64,000 nt of DNA from Microbacterium ureisolvens (GTDB taxonomy: Bacteria; Actinomycetota; Actinomycetes; Actinomycetales; Microbacteriaceae), in NCBI RefSeq assembly GCF_015278315.1, contig NZ_JADIJE010000005.1:248001-312000 (forward strand). The letters are read 5' to 3'. A program made the position numbers and the translations under genes. Below the pieces are notes generated by a model, which worked only from the letters and a program-made list of their open reading frames with translations, was not told the origin of the DNA and searched no databases. This document shows positions 17,682 through 25,678 of this stretch, in pieces; the stretch's first letter is position 1; each line of letters starts with the position of its first letter.

Positions 17682-18196
17682 CGGAGGTCCTCCAGCCAGT
17701 CTCTGGCGAGGCGATGGGAGCGGATGCCGTAATCCAGCGTCGCACGCTGGAACCGGAACACGTCGGCATACTGTGCCGGGATCTCACCGGCGTCGATCGA
17801 TCGGGCCACCGTTTCGAGCTCGGCGAGGTCGGTGTCGATGCGGGACCGGAGCGCGTCGAGGACCGGGCCGCGCTCTTGCGGATGGAGCAGCCCGAGGAAG
17901 AACACCCGGGCGAGCATCGTCGTCTCGGCGTCTGCTCCTGCCACCGGGGAGACCATCCAGTCTCGCCACGCCTGGCGCCCGGCGTCGGTCACGGTGTACG
18001 GCTTGGTGCCGCGGGCGTCGGACGCGGCATCCGTCACCGTCGCATACCCCAGCGCGGCCAGCTGCTTCAGCGCACGCTGGATGCTGCCGAAGCTGGCGCT
18101 GTAGAAGAGCGAGACCCCCTGCTGGAAGTGCCGCTGCACCGCGTACAGCGAGAGCGGGCCGTGCAGGATGAGCAGCCCGAGGATGACCTGTTGCAC
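17678..18196 (-). CDS. PadR family transcriptional regulator
   Basis: 172 residues from the second of two adjacent GTG codons (18196), chosen because GGGAGG lies 4 nt upstream. The first GTG (18199) is too close to it. The N-terminal winged helix is ILGLLILHGPLSLYAVQRHFQ...SIQRALKQLAALGYAT, and a C-terminal helical dimerisation half follows. Divergent from the serine-hydrolase gene and co-transcribed with DUF445. The direct repeats in the 45-bp intergenic gap are the obvious binding site. Confidence 0.82.
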   Translation of the reverse strand: MQQVILGLLILHGPLSLYAVQRHFQQGVSLFYSASFGSIQRALKQLAALGYATVTDAASDARGTKPYTVTDAGRQAWRDWMVSPVAGADAETTMLARVFFLGLLHPQERGPVLDALRSRIDTDLAELETVARSIDAGEIPAQYADVFRFQRATLDYGIRSHRLARDWLEDLR

Positions 18197-18213
18197 CACA
18201 CCTCCCGGTGCTA

Positions 18214-18235
18214 TATATCTAGGAGTTATATCTAG
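18214..18235. promoter_or_regulatory. Direct repeat TATATCTAG x2 in PadR divergent promoter
   Basis: TATATCTAG occurs at 18214-18222 and 18227-18235, 13 bp apart, in an otherwise GC-rich region between two divergent starts. It supplies the only AT-rich promoter sequence for both genes and is probably a promoter overlapped by the regulator site. Confidence 0.5.
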
Positions 18236-18240
18236 GGGGT

Positions 18241-19383
18241 ATGTCCATGAGTGAGGTTGTGACCGATCTTCGCACGGTCGTCGAGCCCGAGCGCCTCGGC
18301 GCGGCGATGCGCCGTGCGGTCGACGCCGCCGGCCGGCGCCGGCCGCAGCTGCCTGCCCCTCAGGTGCTGGTGAAGGCGCCCGGGTTCGAGTTCGTCTCGG
18401 GGGAGCGCTCGCGCCGCTTCCACGCTGCGAGCGTGGGCAAGACCATGACGGCGACCCGGGCGTTCCAGCTCGCGGCAACCGGAAGACTCGATCTCGATGC
18501 ACCGCTCACCGCGCTGCTGCCCGCGGACGACTGGCGCGGTCTGTTCGTCCGCGACGGTCACGATCACGCCGCTCGCGTGACGCCCCGGCACCTCATCGAG
18601 CACACGAGCGGTGTCGCCGACTACTTCTCCGGCCGCACGAGCGGGTCGCCGTCGTTTGCACGGCTGCTCGACGCAGAGCCCGACCGGCTGTGGACCCCGC
18701 GCGACCTGCTGGCCTTCACCCGCGACCATCAGCGACCGGTCGCCGAGCCCGGACGCCGGTTCTCGTACTCCGACACCGGCTACGTGCTCTTGGGGCGCGT
18801 GATCGAGGTGACGGGCGGCGCGCCCCTCGGCGCGCAGCTGCACGGCACGGGCGGTGAGGGCGTCTTCGCTCCCGCGGGCATGGCCGACTCGTGCCTGCTG
18901 TTCCATACCCTGCCCGGGGGTGAGCCTTCGACCGATCCCGATCCCGGTGTCGCGCTCGACATCGCCCCCATCCGGCTGGGCTCGCTCGACCTCGCCCACC
19001 GGCGGGCGCTCAGCTGCGACTGGGGTGGCGGGGGAGTCGTGACGACACTCGACGACCTCGTGCGATTCACCACGGCATGGACCGACGGTGGCCTGCTGAG
19101 CTCCGCGGATCGCGCGGTCATGACCGACGCGCGGCACCGGTTCCGTCCCGGCATCCGCTACGGCGCCGGCGCGATGCAGCTGCGCTACCAGGGCTTCTCG
19201 CCGTTCCTGCGCGGCCTGCCCCGCCCGGTCGGTCACCTCGGTGTGACGGCGGTCCACGCCTTCACGGCACCCGAGCTCGGCATCCATCTGGCGATCAACA
19301 TGCACTCGACCCGCGAGATGGTCCGCAGCTTCCGCCTGCACATCCGTCTCATGCAGCTGCTCGTGCGGGCGCTGCGCGGCTGA
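18241..19383 (+). CDS. Serine hydrolase, beta-lactamase class C fold
   Basis: 380 residues; a start at 18247 is equally possible because AGGGGG is better spaced for it. Catalytic motifs of class C beta-lactamase/DD-peptidase-like hydrolases are Ser64-Val-Gly-Lys67 (SxxK), Tyr-Ser-Asp in FSYSDTGYVLLG near residue 180, and HLG in PVGHLGVTAVHAF near residue 338. No signal peptide, so it is cytoplasmic or exported by another route. The substrate is unknown and an esterase role is as likely as peptidase. Confidence 0.82.
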   Translation: MSMSEVVTDLRTVVEPERLGAAMRRAVDAAGRRRPQLPAPQVLVKAPGFEFVSGERSRRFHAASVGKTMTATRAFQLAATGRLDLDAPLTALLPADDWRGLFVRDGHDHAARVTPRHLIEHTSGVADYFSGRTSGSPSFARLLDAEPDRLWTPRDLLAFTRDHQRPVAEPGRRFSYSDTGYVLLGRVIEVTGGAPLGAQLHGTGGEGVFAPAGMADSCLLFHTLPGGEPSTDPDPGVALDIAPIRLGSLDLAHRRALSCDWGGGGVVTTLDDLVRFTTAWTDGGLLSSADRAVMTDARHRFRPGIRYGAGAMQLRYQGFSPFLRGLPRPVGHLGVTAVHAFTAPELGIHLAINMHSTREMVRSFRLHIRLMQLLVRALRG

Positions 19384-19397
19384 TGTTCCTGGTCGCC

Positions 19398-20600
19398 TCA
19401 GTCCTCGATCGGGCCGAGCCACGCGGTCGCGACGGTCGAGTGCGCCGACTCGGGGTCGGAGGGGTGGAAGAGGCCGGCGAGCACGTCGCGGTAGAGGCGG
19501 CTGAGCTCGTTCGCTGAGAAGTACGACGAGCCGCCCGCGACGAGCACGGCGTCGTCGACGATCGTCTTGGCCGCAGTGACGGCGCGATGCTTGACGCCCG
19601 CGAGGAGCGAGAACCAGCGGGCGCCGTGGTCTGTGAGCGCGTCGACGTCGCGAGCGAGCGCGTCGATCTGCGGGGGGAGCGCGTCGTAGGCGAGCGCCAT
19701 GTCGGCGATGCGCCAGCGGATGTCGGGGTCCTGGCTGTACGCCTTGCCGGTGCGCTTGGACGTGCGCCGGGCGGCCGCGGCGACCGCGAGGTCGAGCGCG
19801 CGCCGCGCGATGCCGGTGTACACCGAGGCCAGCAGCAGCTCGAAGACGCTGAAGATGCCGAACACGAGCGGATCGGGGTTGGGGCCCGGCGCGAGTCGCC
19901 GCACCACCCGGTCGGCCGGTGCCACCGCGTCCTGCAGCACCGTCGTGCGCGACTGCGTGCCGCGCATGCCGAGGGTGTCCCAGTCGTCGCGGACCACGAC
20001 GCGCCCCGTCTGCACCTCCGAGCGCGGGACGAAGGCGTAGACCATCCGCGGCGCGTCCTCTGACGAGGTGTCGAGGCCGTGCAGCCCCAGCTGCGTCCAC
20101 ACCGGCGCGAGCGACGTGAAGATCTTGGTGCCGGTGAACGCGTAGCCGCCGTCGGGGAGGGGCGCGGCATCCGTCCCGCTCCCGAACAGCACGAGGTCGT
20201 TGCCCGCCTCGCTGATCCCGAAGGCGAAGACCTCGCCGGCGGCCGCACCCTCCTGCACGAAGCGCAGCGCGTCGATCCCTCGATCGGCGAGCACCTTGGC
20301 CACGCCGGTCCAGACCAGGTGCATGTTGATCGAGAGGGCCGTCGCGGGAGCGGCGCCCGCGAGCCGCTGCTGGAGGACGGATGCCTCGGCCAGGCCGAGC
20401 CCCCGCCCGCCGAGGCTCTCGGGCACGAGGATGGCGAGGTAGCCGGCGGCCTTCAGGTCGGCCAGGTCGTCGTCGGGGAAGGTGTTCTCCCGGTCGTGGA
20501 CGGTTGCGCGGCTGCGGAAGCGTTCGAGCAGCTCGTCGGGGAGGATCTCGGCTGGATCGAAGGGGGTCACCCCGCCATTCTTGCGCGCCGGTGCGAGCAT
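19398..20600 (-). CDS. Acyl-CoA dehydrogenase family protein
   Basis: 400 residues. It has the N-terminal helical domain (DLKAAGYLAILVPESLGGRGLGLAEA), a middle beta domain (FAFGISEAGND, YAFTGTKIFTSLAPV) and a C-terminal helical bundle. The typical catalytic Glu near the C terminus is not obvious, so it may be a DszC/flavin-dependent monooxygenase-like member rather than a true dehydrogenase. A GTG at about residue 11 (VTPFDP) is an alternative start. It is followed after 57 bp by a gene on the same strand. Confidence 0.78.
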   Translation of the reverse strand: MLAPARKNGGVTPFDPAEILPDELLERFRSRATVHDRENTFPDDDLADLKAAGYLAILVPESLGGRGLGLAEASVLQQRLAGAAPATALSINMHLVWTGVAKVLADRGIDALRFVQEGAAAGEVFAFGISEAGNDLVLFGSGTDAAPLPDGGYAFTGTKIFTSLAPVWTQLGLHGLDTSSEDAPRMVYAFVPRSEVQTGRVVVRDDWDTLGMRGTQSRTTVLQDAVAPADRVVRRLAPGPNPDPLVFGIFSVFELLLASVYTGIARRALDLAVAAAARRTSKRTGKAYSQDPDIRWRIADMALAYDALPPQIDALARDVDALTDHGARWFSLLAGVKHRAVTAAKTIVDDAVLVAGGSSYFSANELSRLYRDVLAGLFHPSDPESAHSTVATAWLGPIED

Positions 20601-20657
20601 CGCGCTCTGGAATTCTGCACGTGCTCGCCGGCGACGGCGACGGACCGGAAGCGGCGG

Positions 20658-21416
20658 TCAGTCCAGCGCGGCCAGCAGGGCGTCGATCGTCGCTTCGGGC
20701 TTGTCACGGTGCGGGGAGTGCCCGGCGCCCGTGATGACCGACAGTGTGAAGGCCGGGTTGGGTGCGACCGCGGCTTCGGCGGGCTTCCCACGGAAGATCG
20801 AGTACACCGCAGGGTCGGACGCGATGACGTGGGTGGGAACGGAGAGGCGGAGCGCGGCATCCGTCACGTCCCAGCGCAGGTTCTGCGCACTCGTCTGCTC
20901 CACCGCCCAACGGCTCGCCTGCTGCGCCGACAGCGCCTTGAGCTCGACGTCCTGCGGGTGCCAGTGCGGGTGCTCGGCCCGCACGGCGCCCTGCGAAGGG
21001 TCGTCGAACGAGCGCGTCTGGCTGTCGCGGACGATGTCGCGGTCGCGTTCGGTGAGCGCGATGGCCGGGTCGATGAGGATGAGGCGACGGGTCCACGCCG
21101 CATCGCCTGCGGCGGCGAGGACGGATGCCGCGCCCCCGAGCGAGTGGCCGATCACGAGGTCCCACGTGCCGCCGTCGTCGGGCCGGGTCGCCGCCACGTC
21201 GCCCGCGTACGCCGCCAAGGTGTAGTCCAGCGTTCGCGGAGCGGTTCCGTGCCCGCGCAGATCCACGGCATCCGCCCGCCAGTCGGCGTCGGCGAGGGCG
21301 ACGCCGTAGCGCCACATCAGTGCGCCGTTGGAGCCGAGGCCGTGGATGAGGAGCGCGCGACGGCCGGCGTCGGCAGCGCCCCACGACAGGCGGGGAAGGG
21401 TCACGGGGGAGGGCAT
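20658..21416 (-). CDS. Alpha/beta hydrolase
   Basis: 252 residues. LLIHGLGSNG holds the oxyanion-hole HG, VIGHSLGGAAS the nucleophile elbow (Ser near residue 92), an acid lies near IASDPA, and ITGAGHSPHRDKPE supplies the catalytic His near residue 235. Typical small esterase or lipase-like hydrolase; substrate unknown. It precedes the acyl-CoA dehydrogenase-like gene on the same strand. Confidence 0.82.
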   Translation of the reverse strand: MPSPVTLPRLSWGAADAGRRALLIHGLGSNGALMWRYGVALADADWRADAVDLRGHGTAPRTLDYTLAAYAGDVAATRPDDGGTWDLVIGHSLGGAASVLAAAGDAAWTRRLILIDPAIALTERDRDIVRDSQTRSFDDPSQGAVRAEHPHWHPQDVELKALSAQQASRWAVEQTSAQNLRWDVTDAALRLSVPTHVIASDPAVYSIFRGKPAEAAVAPNPAFTLSVITGAGHSPHRDKPEATIDALLAALD

Positions 21417-21536
21417 GCGCTCAGCCTAGGTGCGATGGGCTGGGCCTCGCGGCGGCCTGCGGCGCACGGCAGGATGTGCGCGGCGGTTGGCGCGATCCCG
21501 ACGGGGGCGACCGTGGCGCGGCAGGCCGGCCTCAGC

Positions 21537-21605
21537 CGACGGCGGTGGGGTGCGTGGCGGGCTGGTTCGTCGACGGCGGTGGGGGTGCGCGGCGGGCTGG
21601 TTCAC
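21537..21605. repeat. Two direct 34-35-bp repeats at the 3' end of the MarR gene
   Basis: Copies at 21537-21570 and 21571-21605 share CGACGGCGGTGGGG...GGCGGGCTGGTTC. The right copy runs into the MarR stop codon (21602-21604). A weaker third copy may start near 21474. The remaining 185-bp gap shows no gene. Confidence 0.65.
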
Positions 21606-22120
21606 CCGACGGTGTCGAGAGCGTCGGCGATCTTGCCCAGGACTGTCGCGGCGCACTCGGCCTCGTCGTCGGGGAGGCCGTCGATCACGCCGACGATGGC
21701 GGAGTGGTGGGCGCCGAACGCGTCGTCGATCCGGCGGACGGCCTCGGCCGTAGGCACGAGGAAGTGGGCGCGTCGATCCGTCGGGTGCTGCGTGCGTGTC
21801 ACGTAGCCGCGGGCGACGAGCCGCTCGACGACGTTCGTGACGGTCGCGCTGGAGGTGTCGAGCATGACGATGAGGTCCTTCGGGCCCAGGTCGCGTTCGT
21901 CGCGAAGGCCCTGTACGAGGTAGCGCAGCGCGGTGAGGTCCATGCTCGACAGGCCCGACGTGCGCAGAGCCCGCTCGGACTGGCTGCGCTCCGCGCGCCG
22001 GAGGTGGAGGATGGCCTCGCTCAGCTGCCTGCCGGCCTCCGATCGTGGCTGCGCGGCGTACAGGTGCTCGCCTTCGTGTCGTACGACGTTCTGGGGCATT
22101 CGTCCCTCCCCGGTCTTCAT
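21602..22120 (-). CDS. MarR family transcriptional regulator
   Basis: 172 residues from the ATG at 22120, which overlaps the stop of the upstream small gene. An internal ATG at 22099 follows GGGAGGG and is also plausible. The winged helix lies around residues 55-120 (LGPKDLIVMLDTSSATVTNVVERLVARGYVTRTQHPTDRRA), typical of MarR including the DRR wing. It is co-transcribed with a small protein. Its target may be the palindrome at 22443 upstream of both transcription units. Confidence 0.85.
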   Translation of the reverse strand: MKTGEGRMPQNVVRHEGEHLYAAQPRSEAGRQLSEAILHLRRAERSQSERALRTSGLSSMDLTALRYLVQGLRDERDLGPKDLIVMLDTSSATVTNVVERLVARGYVTRTQHPTDRRAHFLVPTAEAVRRIDDAFGAHHSAIVGVIDGLPDDEAECAATVLGKIADALDTVG

Positions 22121-22353
22121 TCCATGAGTGCTCGCTCGGCGACGGCTCGGCGTGCGTACCCGAGTCCGGCGTACTCGCCCACGATCCGATTCAGCGCGTC
22201 TCGAGCGAGGAAGCGTCCGCGCGCGAGCCGTTCGATCGAGCCGAGGAACGCCCCGTCCGTGTTGCCCACCCAGAAGCCGCTGTCGACTTCGTGCCAGATC
22301 GCGAGAGTCTCGCTCGCCCTGGTGCGTTCCGCGACGCCTTCGATCATCGTCAT
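22117..22353 (-). CDS. Small hypothetical protein, MarR operon leader gene
   Basis: 78 residues (MTMIEGVAERTRASETLAIWHEVDSGFWVG at the start) preceded by GGGAGAAGG. It has no recognised domain. The composition is soluble, with an Arg-rich C-terminal half. It overlaps the MarR start by 4 nt, which supports it being a real, translated gene. Confidence 0.6.
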   Translation of the reverse strand: MTMIEGVAERTRASETLAIWHEVDSGFWVGNTDGAFLGSIERLARGRFLARDALNRIVGEYAGLGYARRAVAERALME

Positions 22354-22433
22354 TGCCTTCTCCCTACCCTACTCCGCAACATGATGTGACGGCTAGTGGA
22401 TTACACAACAGCTGTGATACATATTCACTGGGA

Positions 22434-22460
22434 TTGACAGATGTTGGCCTATATGCCAAC
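22434..22460. promoter_or_regulatory. -35 box TTGACA and palindromic operator GTTGGC-N6-GCCAAC
   Basis: TTGACA (22434-22439) faces the rightward DUF7882-like gene. It is followed at once by a perfect 6-bp dyad GTTGGC-CTATAT-GCCAAC (22443-22460), positioned to block the promoter. The divergent MarR product is the natural candidate binder. Confidence 0.55.
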
Positions 22461-22484
22461 CCTGAGCATGGAGGAGGAACAGAG

Positions 22485-22841
22485 ATGGCCTACCTGTACT
22501 ACGGAGCGGACCCCCGGCCGGCCGAGATCCCCGACCACGTGCTCGCGCACGTGAAGGTGGTCGCGGCGACGAAGCTTCGCCGAGGGGAGTGCTTCATGCT
22601 GACCTGGCGTCACAGCGGCGAGGGGGCGGAAGAGGCGCGTACGTCGGTGTGGATGCAGCCCTCCATCCCGCTGCGTTTCGTCTTCGACGGCCCCGAGCCC
22701 GAGGCGCTCGACCGCCAGTACCTTCGCGACCTCGCCGACGAGGCCATGTCGAGCCGCGGCATCGTGCTCGAGTGGGGCGACCAGGAGGCGCGCGAGGCGC
22801 ACTCGGGCGAGGCTCCGCCGATCACCGCGGTCGCCGCCTGA
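22485..22841 (+). CDS. DUF7882-like small protein
   Basis: 118 residues after a GGAGGAGGAA ribosome site. MAYLYYGAD, HVLAHVKVVAATKLRRGECFMLTW, VWMQPSIPLRFVF and SSRGIVLEW are the blocks of a Microbacteriaceae-specific small protein family. Databases often mislabel it ATP-dependent DNA ligase, but no ligase motif is present. Function unknown; basic-patch residues KLRRGE suggest nucleic-acid or protein contact. Confidence 0.72.
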   Translation: MAYLYYGADPRPAEIPDHVLAHVKVVAATKLRRGECFMLTWRHSGEGAEEARTSVWMQPSIPLRFVFDGPEPEALDRQYLRDLADEAMSSRGIVLEWGDQEAREAHSGEAPPITAVAA

Positions 22842-22867
22842 CGCTCCCGGCGGGGGAAGATGGACTG

Positions 22868-23272
22868 GTGATCTCGACGGAGCTGGCCCTCGCCCTGCGT
22901 GAAGCCGGCCTGGTGTGGCATCCACGCTCGGGCGACCGGTTCCAGCTCGATGAGCCGGAATTCGAAGCGGATGTCTTCACGGTGAGCGAGATGACCATCG
23001 AGCCGCGCGAATACCCCACCGGACGCATCCTGGCCTTCAACGGCACGACGGAGTGGGCCCTGGACTCAGTCGCGCTGGAGGATGCGCTGTGGCTGCCCCA
23101 CGAGCACCAGCTGCGGGAGCTGCTCCGGGGTGCGTTCCGGGCGCTCCGGCGGCTTCCTGACACGCACGAGGTCGAGATCGTCGTGGGCGGCGAGCGGAAG
23201 GTCTTCGAGCACCCCGAGCCCGCCGACGCGTACGCCCTGGGTCTGCTGGAGCTGCTGCGCCGCCTATCGTGA
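22868..23272 (+). CDS. Conserved actinobacterial protein (CpaE-like label, function unknown)
   Basis: 134 residues from GTG 22868, with GGGGAAG upstream. ELALALREAGLVWHPRSGDRFQL and MTIEPREYPTGRILAFNGTTEWALDSVALEDALWLP are recognisable in many Microbacteriaceae proteins sometimes named pilus assembly protein CpaE, although no ATPase motif is present. It follows the DUF7882-like gene by 26 bp and is probably co-transcribed with it. Confidence 0.65.
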   Translation: MISTELALALREAGLVWHPRSGDRFQLDEPEFEADVFTVSEMTIEPREYPTGRILAFNGTTEWALDSVALEDALWLPHEHQLRELLRGAFRALRRLPDTHEVEIVVGGERKVFEHPEPADAYALGLLELLRRLS

Positions 23273-23290
23273 CGCGTGGCGGCGGTCCGC

Positions 23291-23400
23291 CGCTCCGGCT
23301 CGGCTGATCCTCGTGCCGACGCTCCGGCGTCGGCTGATCGCGGTGCTGCTGCTCCGGCGTCGGCTGATCGCGGTGCTGCTGCTCCGGCGTCGGCTGATCC
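23291..23400. repeat. 30-bp tandem repeat beside the MFS gene 3' end
   Basis: GCTCCGGCGTCGGCTGATCG plus CGGTGCTGCT is repeated at 23321 and 23351, with a partial copy at 23381-23400 and a diverged first copy at 23291-23320. The last CGGCTGA (23391-23397) pairs with TCAGCCG (23405-23411) across the MFS stop codon and can act as that gene's terminator. Confidence 0.75.
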
Positions 23401-23404
23401 TGGG

Positions 23405-24613
23405 TCAGCCGATCGTGGGCACCGGCTCGGTGTCGGGGATCGGGCTCGCTCCCCGCACCCGGAGGTCGGGCAGGCCGCGCGCGAACACGACCGCCACCAC
23501 GAGCCCCAGACCGCAGAACACCGCGGCCGAGGCGTACGCCGCGGTGACGCCGCCCGGGCCGTCGATGAGGAATCCGGCGACCGCCGAGCCGACGGCCGCG
23601 CCGATGAGCTGGCCTGTTCCCACCCATCCGAACGCCTCGGCGGTGTCGCTGAACTTGACGCTCGCGGTCGTGACCGCCGACAGCACCGCCAGGGCCGGAG
23701 CGATCCCGATGCCGGCGACGAAGAGCGTCGCGCCGATCCACCAGACGTTGATCCAGAGGGCGGTGAGTGCGAGCCCCAGCGCCACCACGGTCAGCCGTCG
23801 CGCCATCGCCCAGCGGCCCATCGGCAGGTGCCCGAAGGTGAGGCCGCCGGCGAGGCTGCCGATCGAGAAGACCGCGAGCACGAGCCCTGCCTCGAGGCCG
23901 CCGTGGTCGAAGGTCGCCACGACGCTGGCCTCGACGGCGGCGAACGACCCGATGAGCAGGAACCCGATCACCGTCGCCAGCAGGATCGGCGGCCGCGTGA
24001 GCACCTTCCCGAACGAGCGCTTGCTGCGCGGGATGCGCACGCGCCCCACCTCGGGCGACAGGATGAACCATGCGCCGCCGCCCACCAGGATCACCACGAC
24101 GAGCATCAGTCCCACGACGGTGCCGGCCTGGGTCGCGACGAAGGTGATGAGCACCGGCGCCAGGATCCAGATGAACTCCTGCAATGAGGCGTCCAGCGAG
24201 TACAGCGCCGTCAGCTGGGTGGAGTTGACCATCTTCGCGTAGATGGTGCGCACCGCCGCCACGATCGGCGGCGTCGCGGCGCCGGCGATGAAGCCGAGCA
24301 CGATGTAGACGGGTACCGGAGCCACGAGCAGGGCGATCGCCGAGAGGGATGCCGCGGCCACGGCGGTCGTCAGGGTCAGCACCCTGCGCATGCCCCACCG
24401 GCCCATCCAGCGGCTCGTCACGGGCCCGGCGAGAGCCTGGCCGATCGAGACCGCCGCGAGGACGACGCCGGCCGCGCCATAGGAGCCGGTGATCCCCTCG
24501 ATGTGGAGGAGGATCACCAGGCTGATCATCCCGTTCGGGAAGCGTGCGGTCAGCTGCGCCGCGATGATGCGGGCGACACCGGGGGTGCGCAGAAGTTCCC
24601 GGTAGCCGGCCAC
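23405..24613 (-). CDS. Major facilitator superfamily transporter
   Basis: 402 residues with about 12 hydrophobic segments. LAGPVTSRWMGRWGMRRVLTLTTA near residues 55-78 is the MFS loop 2-3 signature, and FGHLPMGRWAMARR near 225 is its pseudo-repeat. N and C termini are short and cytoplasmic. Substrate unknown; an efflux role is common for this type. Single gene, with repeats at its 3' end. Confidence 0.85.
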   Translation of the reverse strand: MAGYRELLRTPGVARIIAAQLTARFPNGMISLVILLHIEGITGSYGAAGVVLAAVSIGQALAGPVTSRWMGRWGMRRVLTLTTAVAAASLSAIALLVAPVPVYIVLGFIAGAATPPIVAAVRTIYAKMVNSTQLTALYSLDASLQEFIWILAPVLITFVATQAGTVVGLMLVVVILVGGGAWFILSPEVGRVRIPRSKRSFGKVLTRPPILLATVIGFLLIGSFAAVEASVVATFDHGGLEAGLVLAVFSIGSLAGGLTFGHLPMGRWAMARRLTVVALGLALTALWINVWWIGATLFVAGIGIAPALAVLSAVTTASVKFSDTAEAFGWVGTGQLIGAAVGSAVAGFLIDGPGGVTAAYASAAVFCGLGLVVAVVFARGLPDLRVRGASPIPDTEPVPTIG

Positions 24614-24995
24614 GCGACAACGTTACGTCACCGCTCGATGCGCCCCGCACGACGCCCTTCCGCACGACACGCCGACGACACGCCGAAGGCGTTGTCCACA
24701 GGCGAATCCGATGTCGACGGCCCCGAGTACCGTGCCGGCTGTGGACGGACGCGGCCGTGGCGTCTGAAAGCGGCGCGATTCAGGTGTTTTCCAGGGTTCG
24801 CCGGCTGTGGATGAATCGGTGGAGAACCTGTGTTGTACATGGGGAGAGCGGTGGAAAATCACACCGATGTAACTACTAGCCCTTGTGGTGCTAACGAATG
24901 TCGGTACCCATATGTAGTATTGGACTCCCGGTGGGGGGACTGCCGGAAAACACACCGGATGCCACCGGGGGAAGCACTGAGGAGACGGAATCGAC
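24614..24995. promoter_or_regulatory. nrd control region with NrdR-like and DnaA-like boxes
   Basis: No gene is seen in these 382 bp. Two NrdR-box-like sequences (24873-24888 on the minus strand and 24905-24920 on the plus strand) each match about 10 of 16 consensus positions. They are 32 bp apart, the spacing usual for NrdR pairs. Farther upstream lie a perfect actinobacterial DnaA box TTGTCCACA (24692-24700) and two inverted near-boxes, TGTGGACGG (24740-24748) and TGTGGATGA (24806-24814). Together they suggest control by dNTP level through NrdR and by replication timing through DnaA. Confidence 0.55.
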
Positions 24996-25229
24996 ATGGC
25001 GATCACGGTTTACACGAAGCCCGCGTGCGTGCAGTGCACGGCGACGTATCGAGCACTCGACTCCAAGGGGATCGAGTACGAGATCCACGACCTCTCGCAG
25101 GACCCCGCGGCCCTCGAGCAGGTGAAGGCCCTGGGCTACCTCCAGGCGCCGGTCGTCATCACCGATGAGGACCACTGGTCGGGCTTCCGTCCCGACAAGA
25201 TCGACGAGCTCGCGTCGCGTCTGGCCTGA
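24996..25229 (+). CDS. nrdH: Glutaredoxin-like NrdH-redoxin
   Basis: 77 residues, the usual size. The active-site CVQC (residues 11-14, after TVYTKPA) and the C-terminal SGFRPDKI block are diagnostic. It reduces the class Ib ribonucleotide reductase and is itself reduced by thioredoxin reductase. First gene of nrdHIEF. Confidence 0.95.
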   Translation: MAITVYTKPACVQCTATYRALDSKGIEYEIHDLSQDPAALEQVKALGYLQAPVVITDEDHWSGFRPDKIDELASRLA

Positions 25230-25231
25230 CC

Positions 25232-25678
25232 ATGTCGGCGGTCGTGACGCAGCGCGTCGCGACGGACGCGCCGCTGCTGGTCTACTTCTCGAGCGTGTCG
25301 GGCAACACCGCACGGTTCATCGAGAAGCTCGGCGCCCGAGCGGTCCGGATTCCGCTTCATTCGACGGATCCGGCGCTCGTGGTCGACGAGCCGTACGTCC
25401 TTGTGACACCCACCTATGGCGGAGGCCAGGGCAAGGGAGTCGAGAAGGGCGCCGTTCCGAAGCAGGTCATCCGGTTCCTCAACGACGAGCGCAACCGCAG
25501 CCTCATCCGCGGAGTCATCTCCGCGGGGAACACCAACTTCGGCGAGCACTTCTGCATCGCCGGCGACATCATCAGCCGCAAGTGTCACGTGCCGCACTTG
25601 TACCGGCTAGAGGTATTCGGCACGCCTGAAGATGTGGAACGCGTGAGCGCGGGATTGGAACGATGGTGGGAACTCTGA
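25232..25678 (+). CDS. nrdI: NrdI flavodoxin-like protein
   Basis: 148 residues. [19 protein letters not shown] binds the FMN phosphate, and [12 protein letters not shown] and [16 protein letters not shown] are the other flavin loops. NrdI supplies superoxide to assemble the dimanganese-tyrosyl cofactor of NrdF. It starts 2 nt after nrdH and overlaps nrdE by 16 nt. Confidence 0.95.
   Translation: MSAVVTQRVATDAPLLVYFSSVSGNTARFIEKLGARAVRIPLHSTDPALVVDEPYVLVTPTYGGGQGKGVEKGAVPKQVIRFLNDERNRSLIRGVISAGNTNFGEHFCIAGDIISRKCHVPHLYRLEVFGTPEDVERVSAGLERWWEL

Noticed and set aside
22485..22841. ATP-dependent DNA ligase
   Set aside because: Only 118 residues and no KxDG nucleotidyl-lysine motif; the ligase label on this family is an annotation error.
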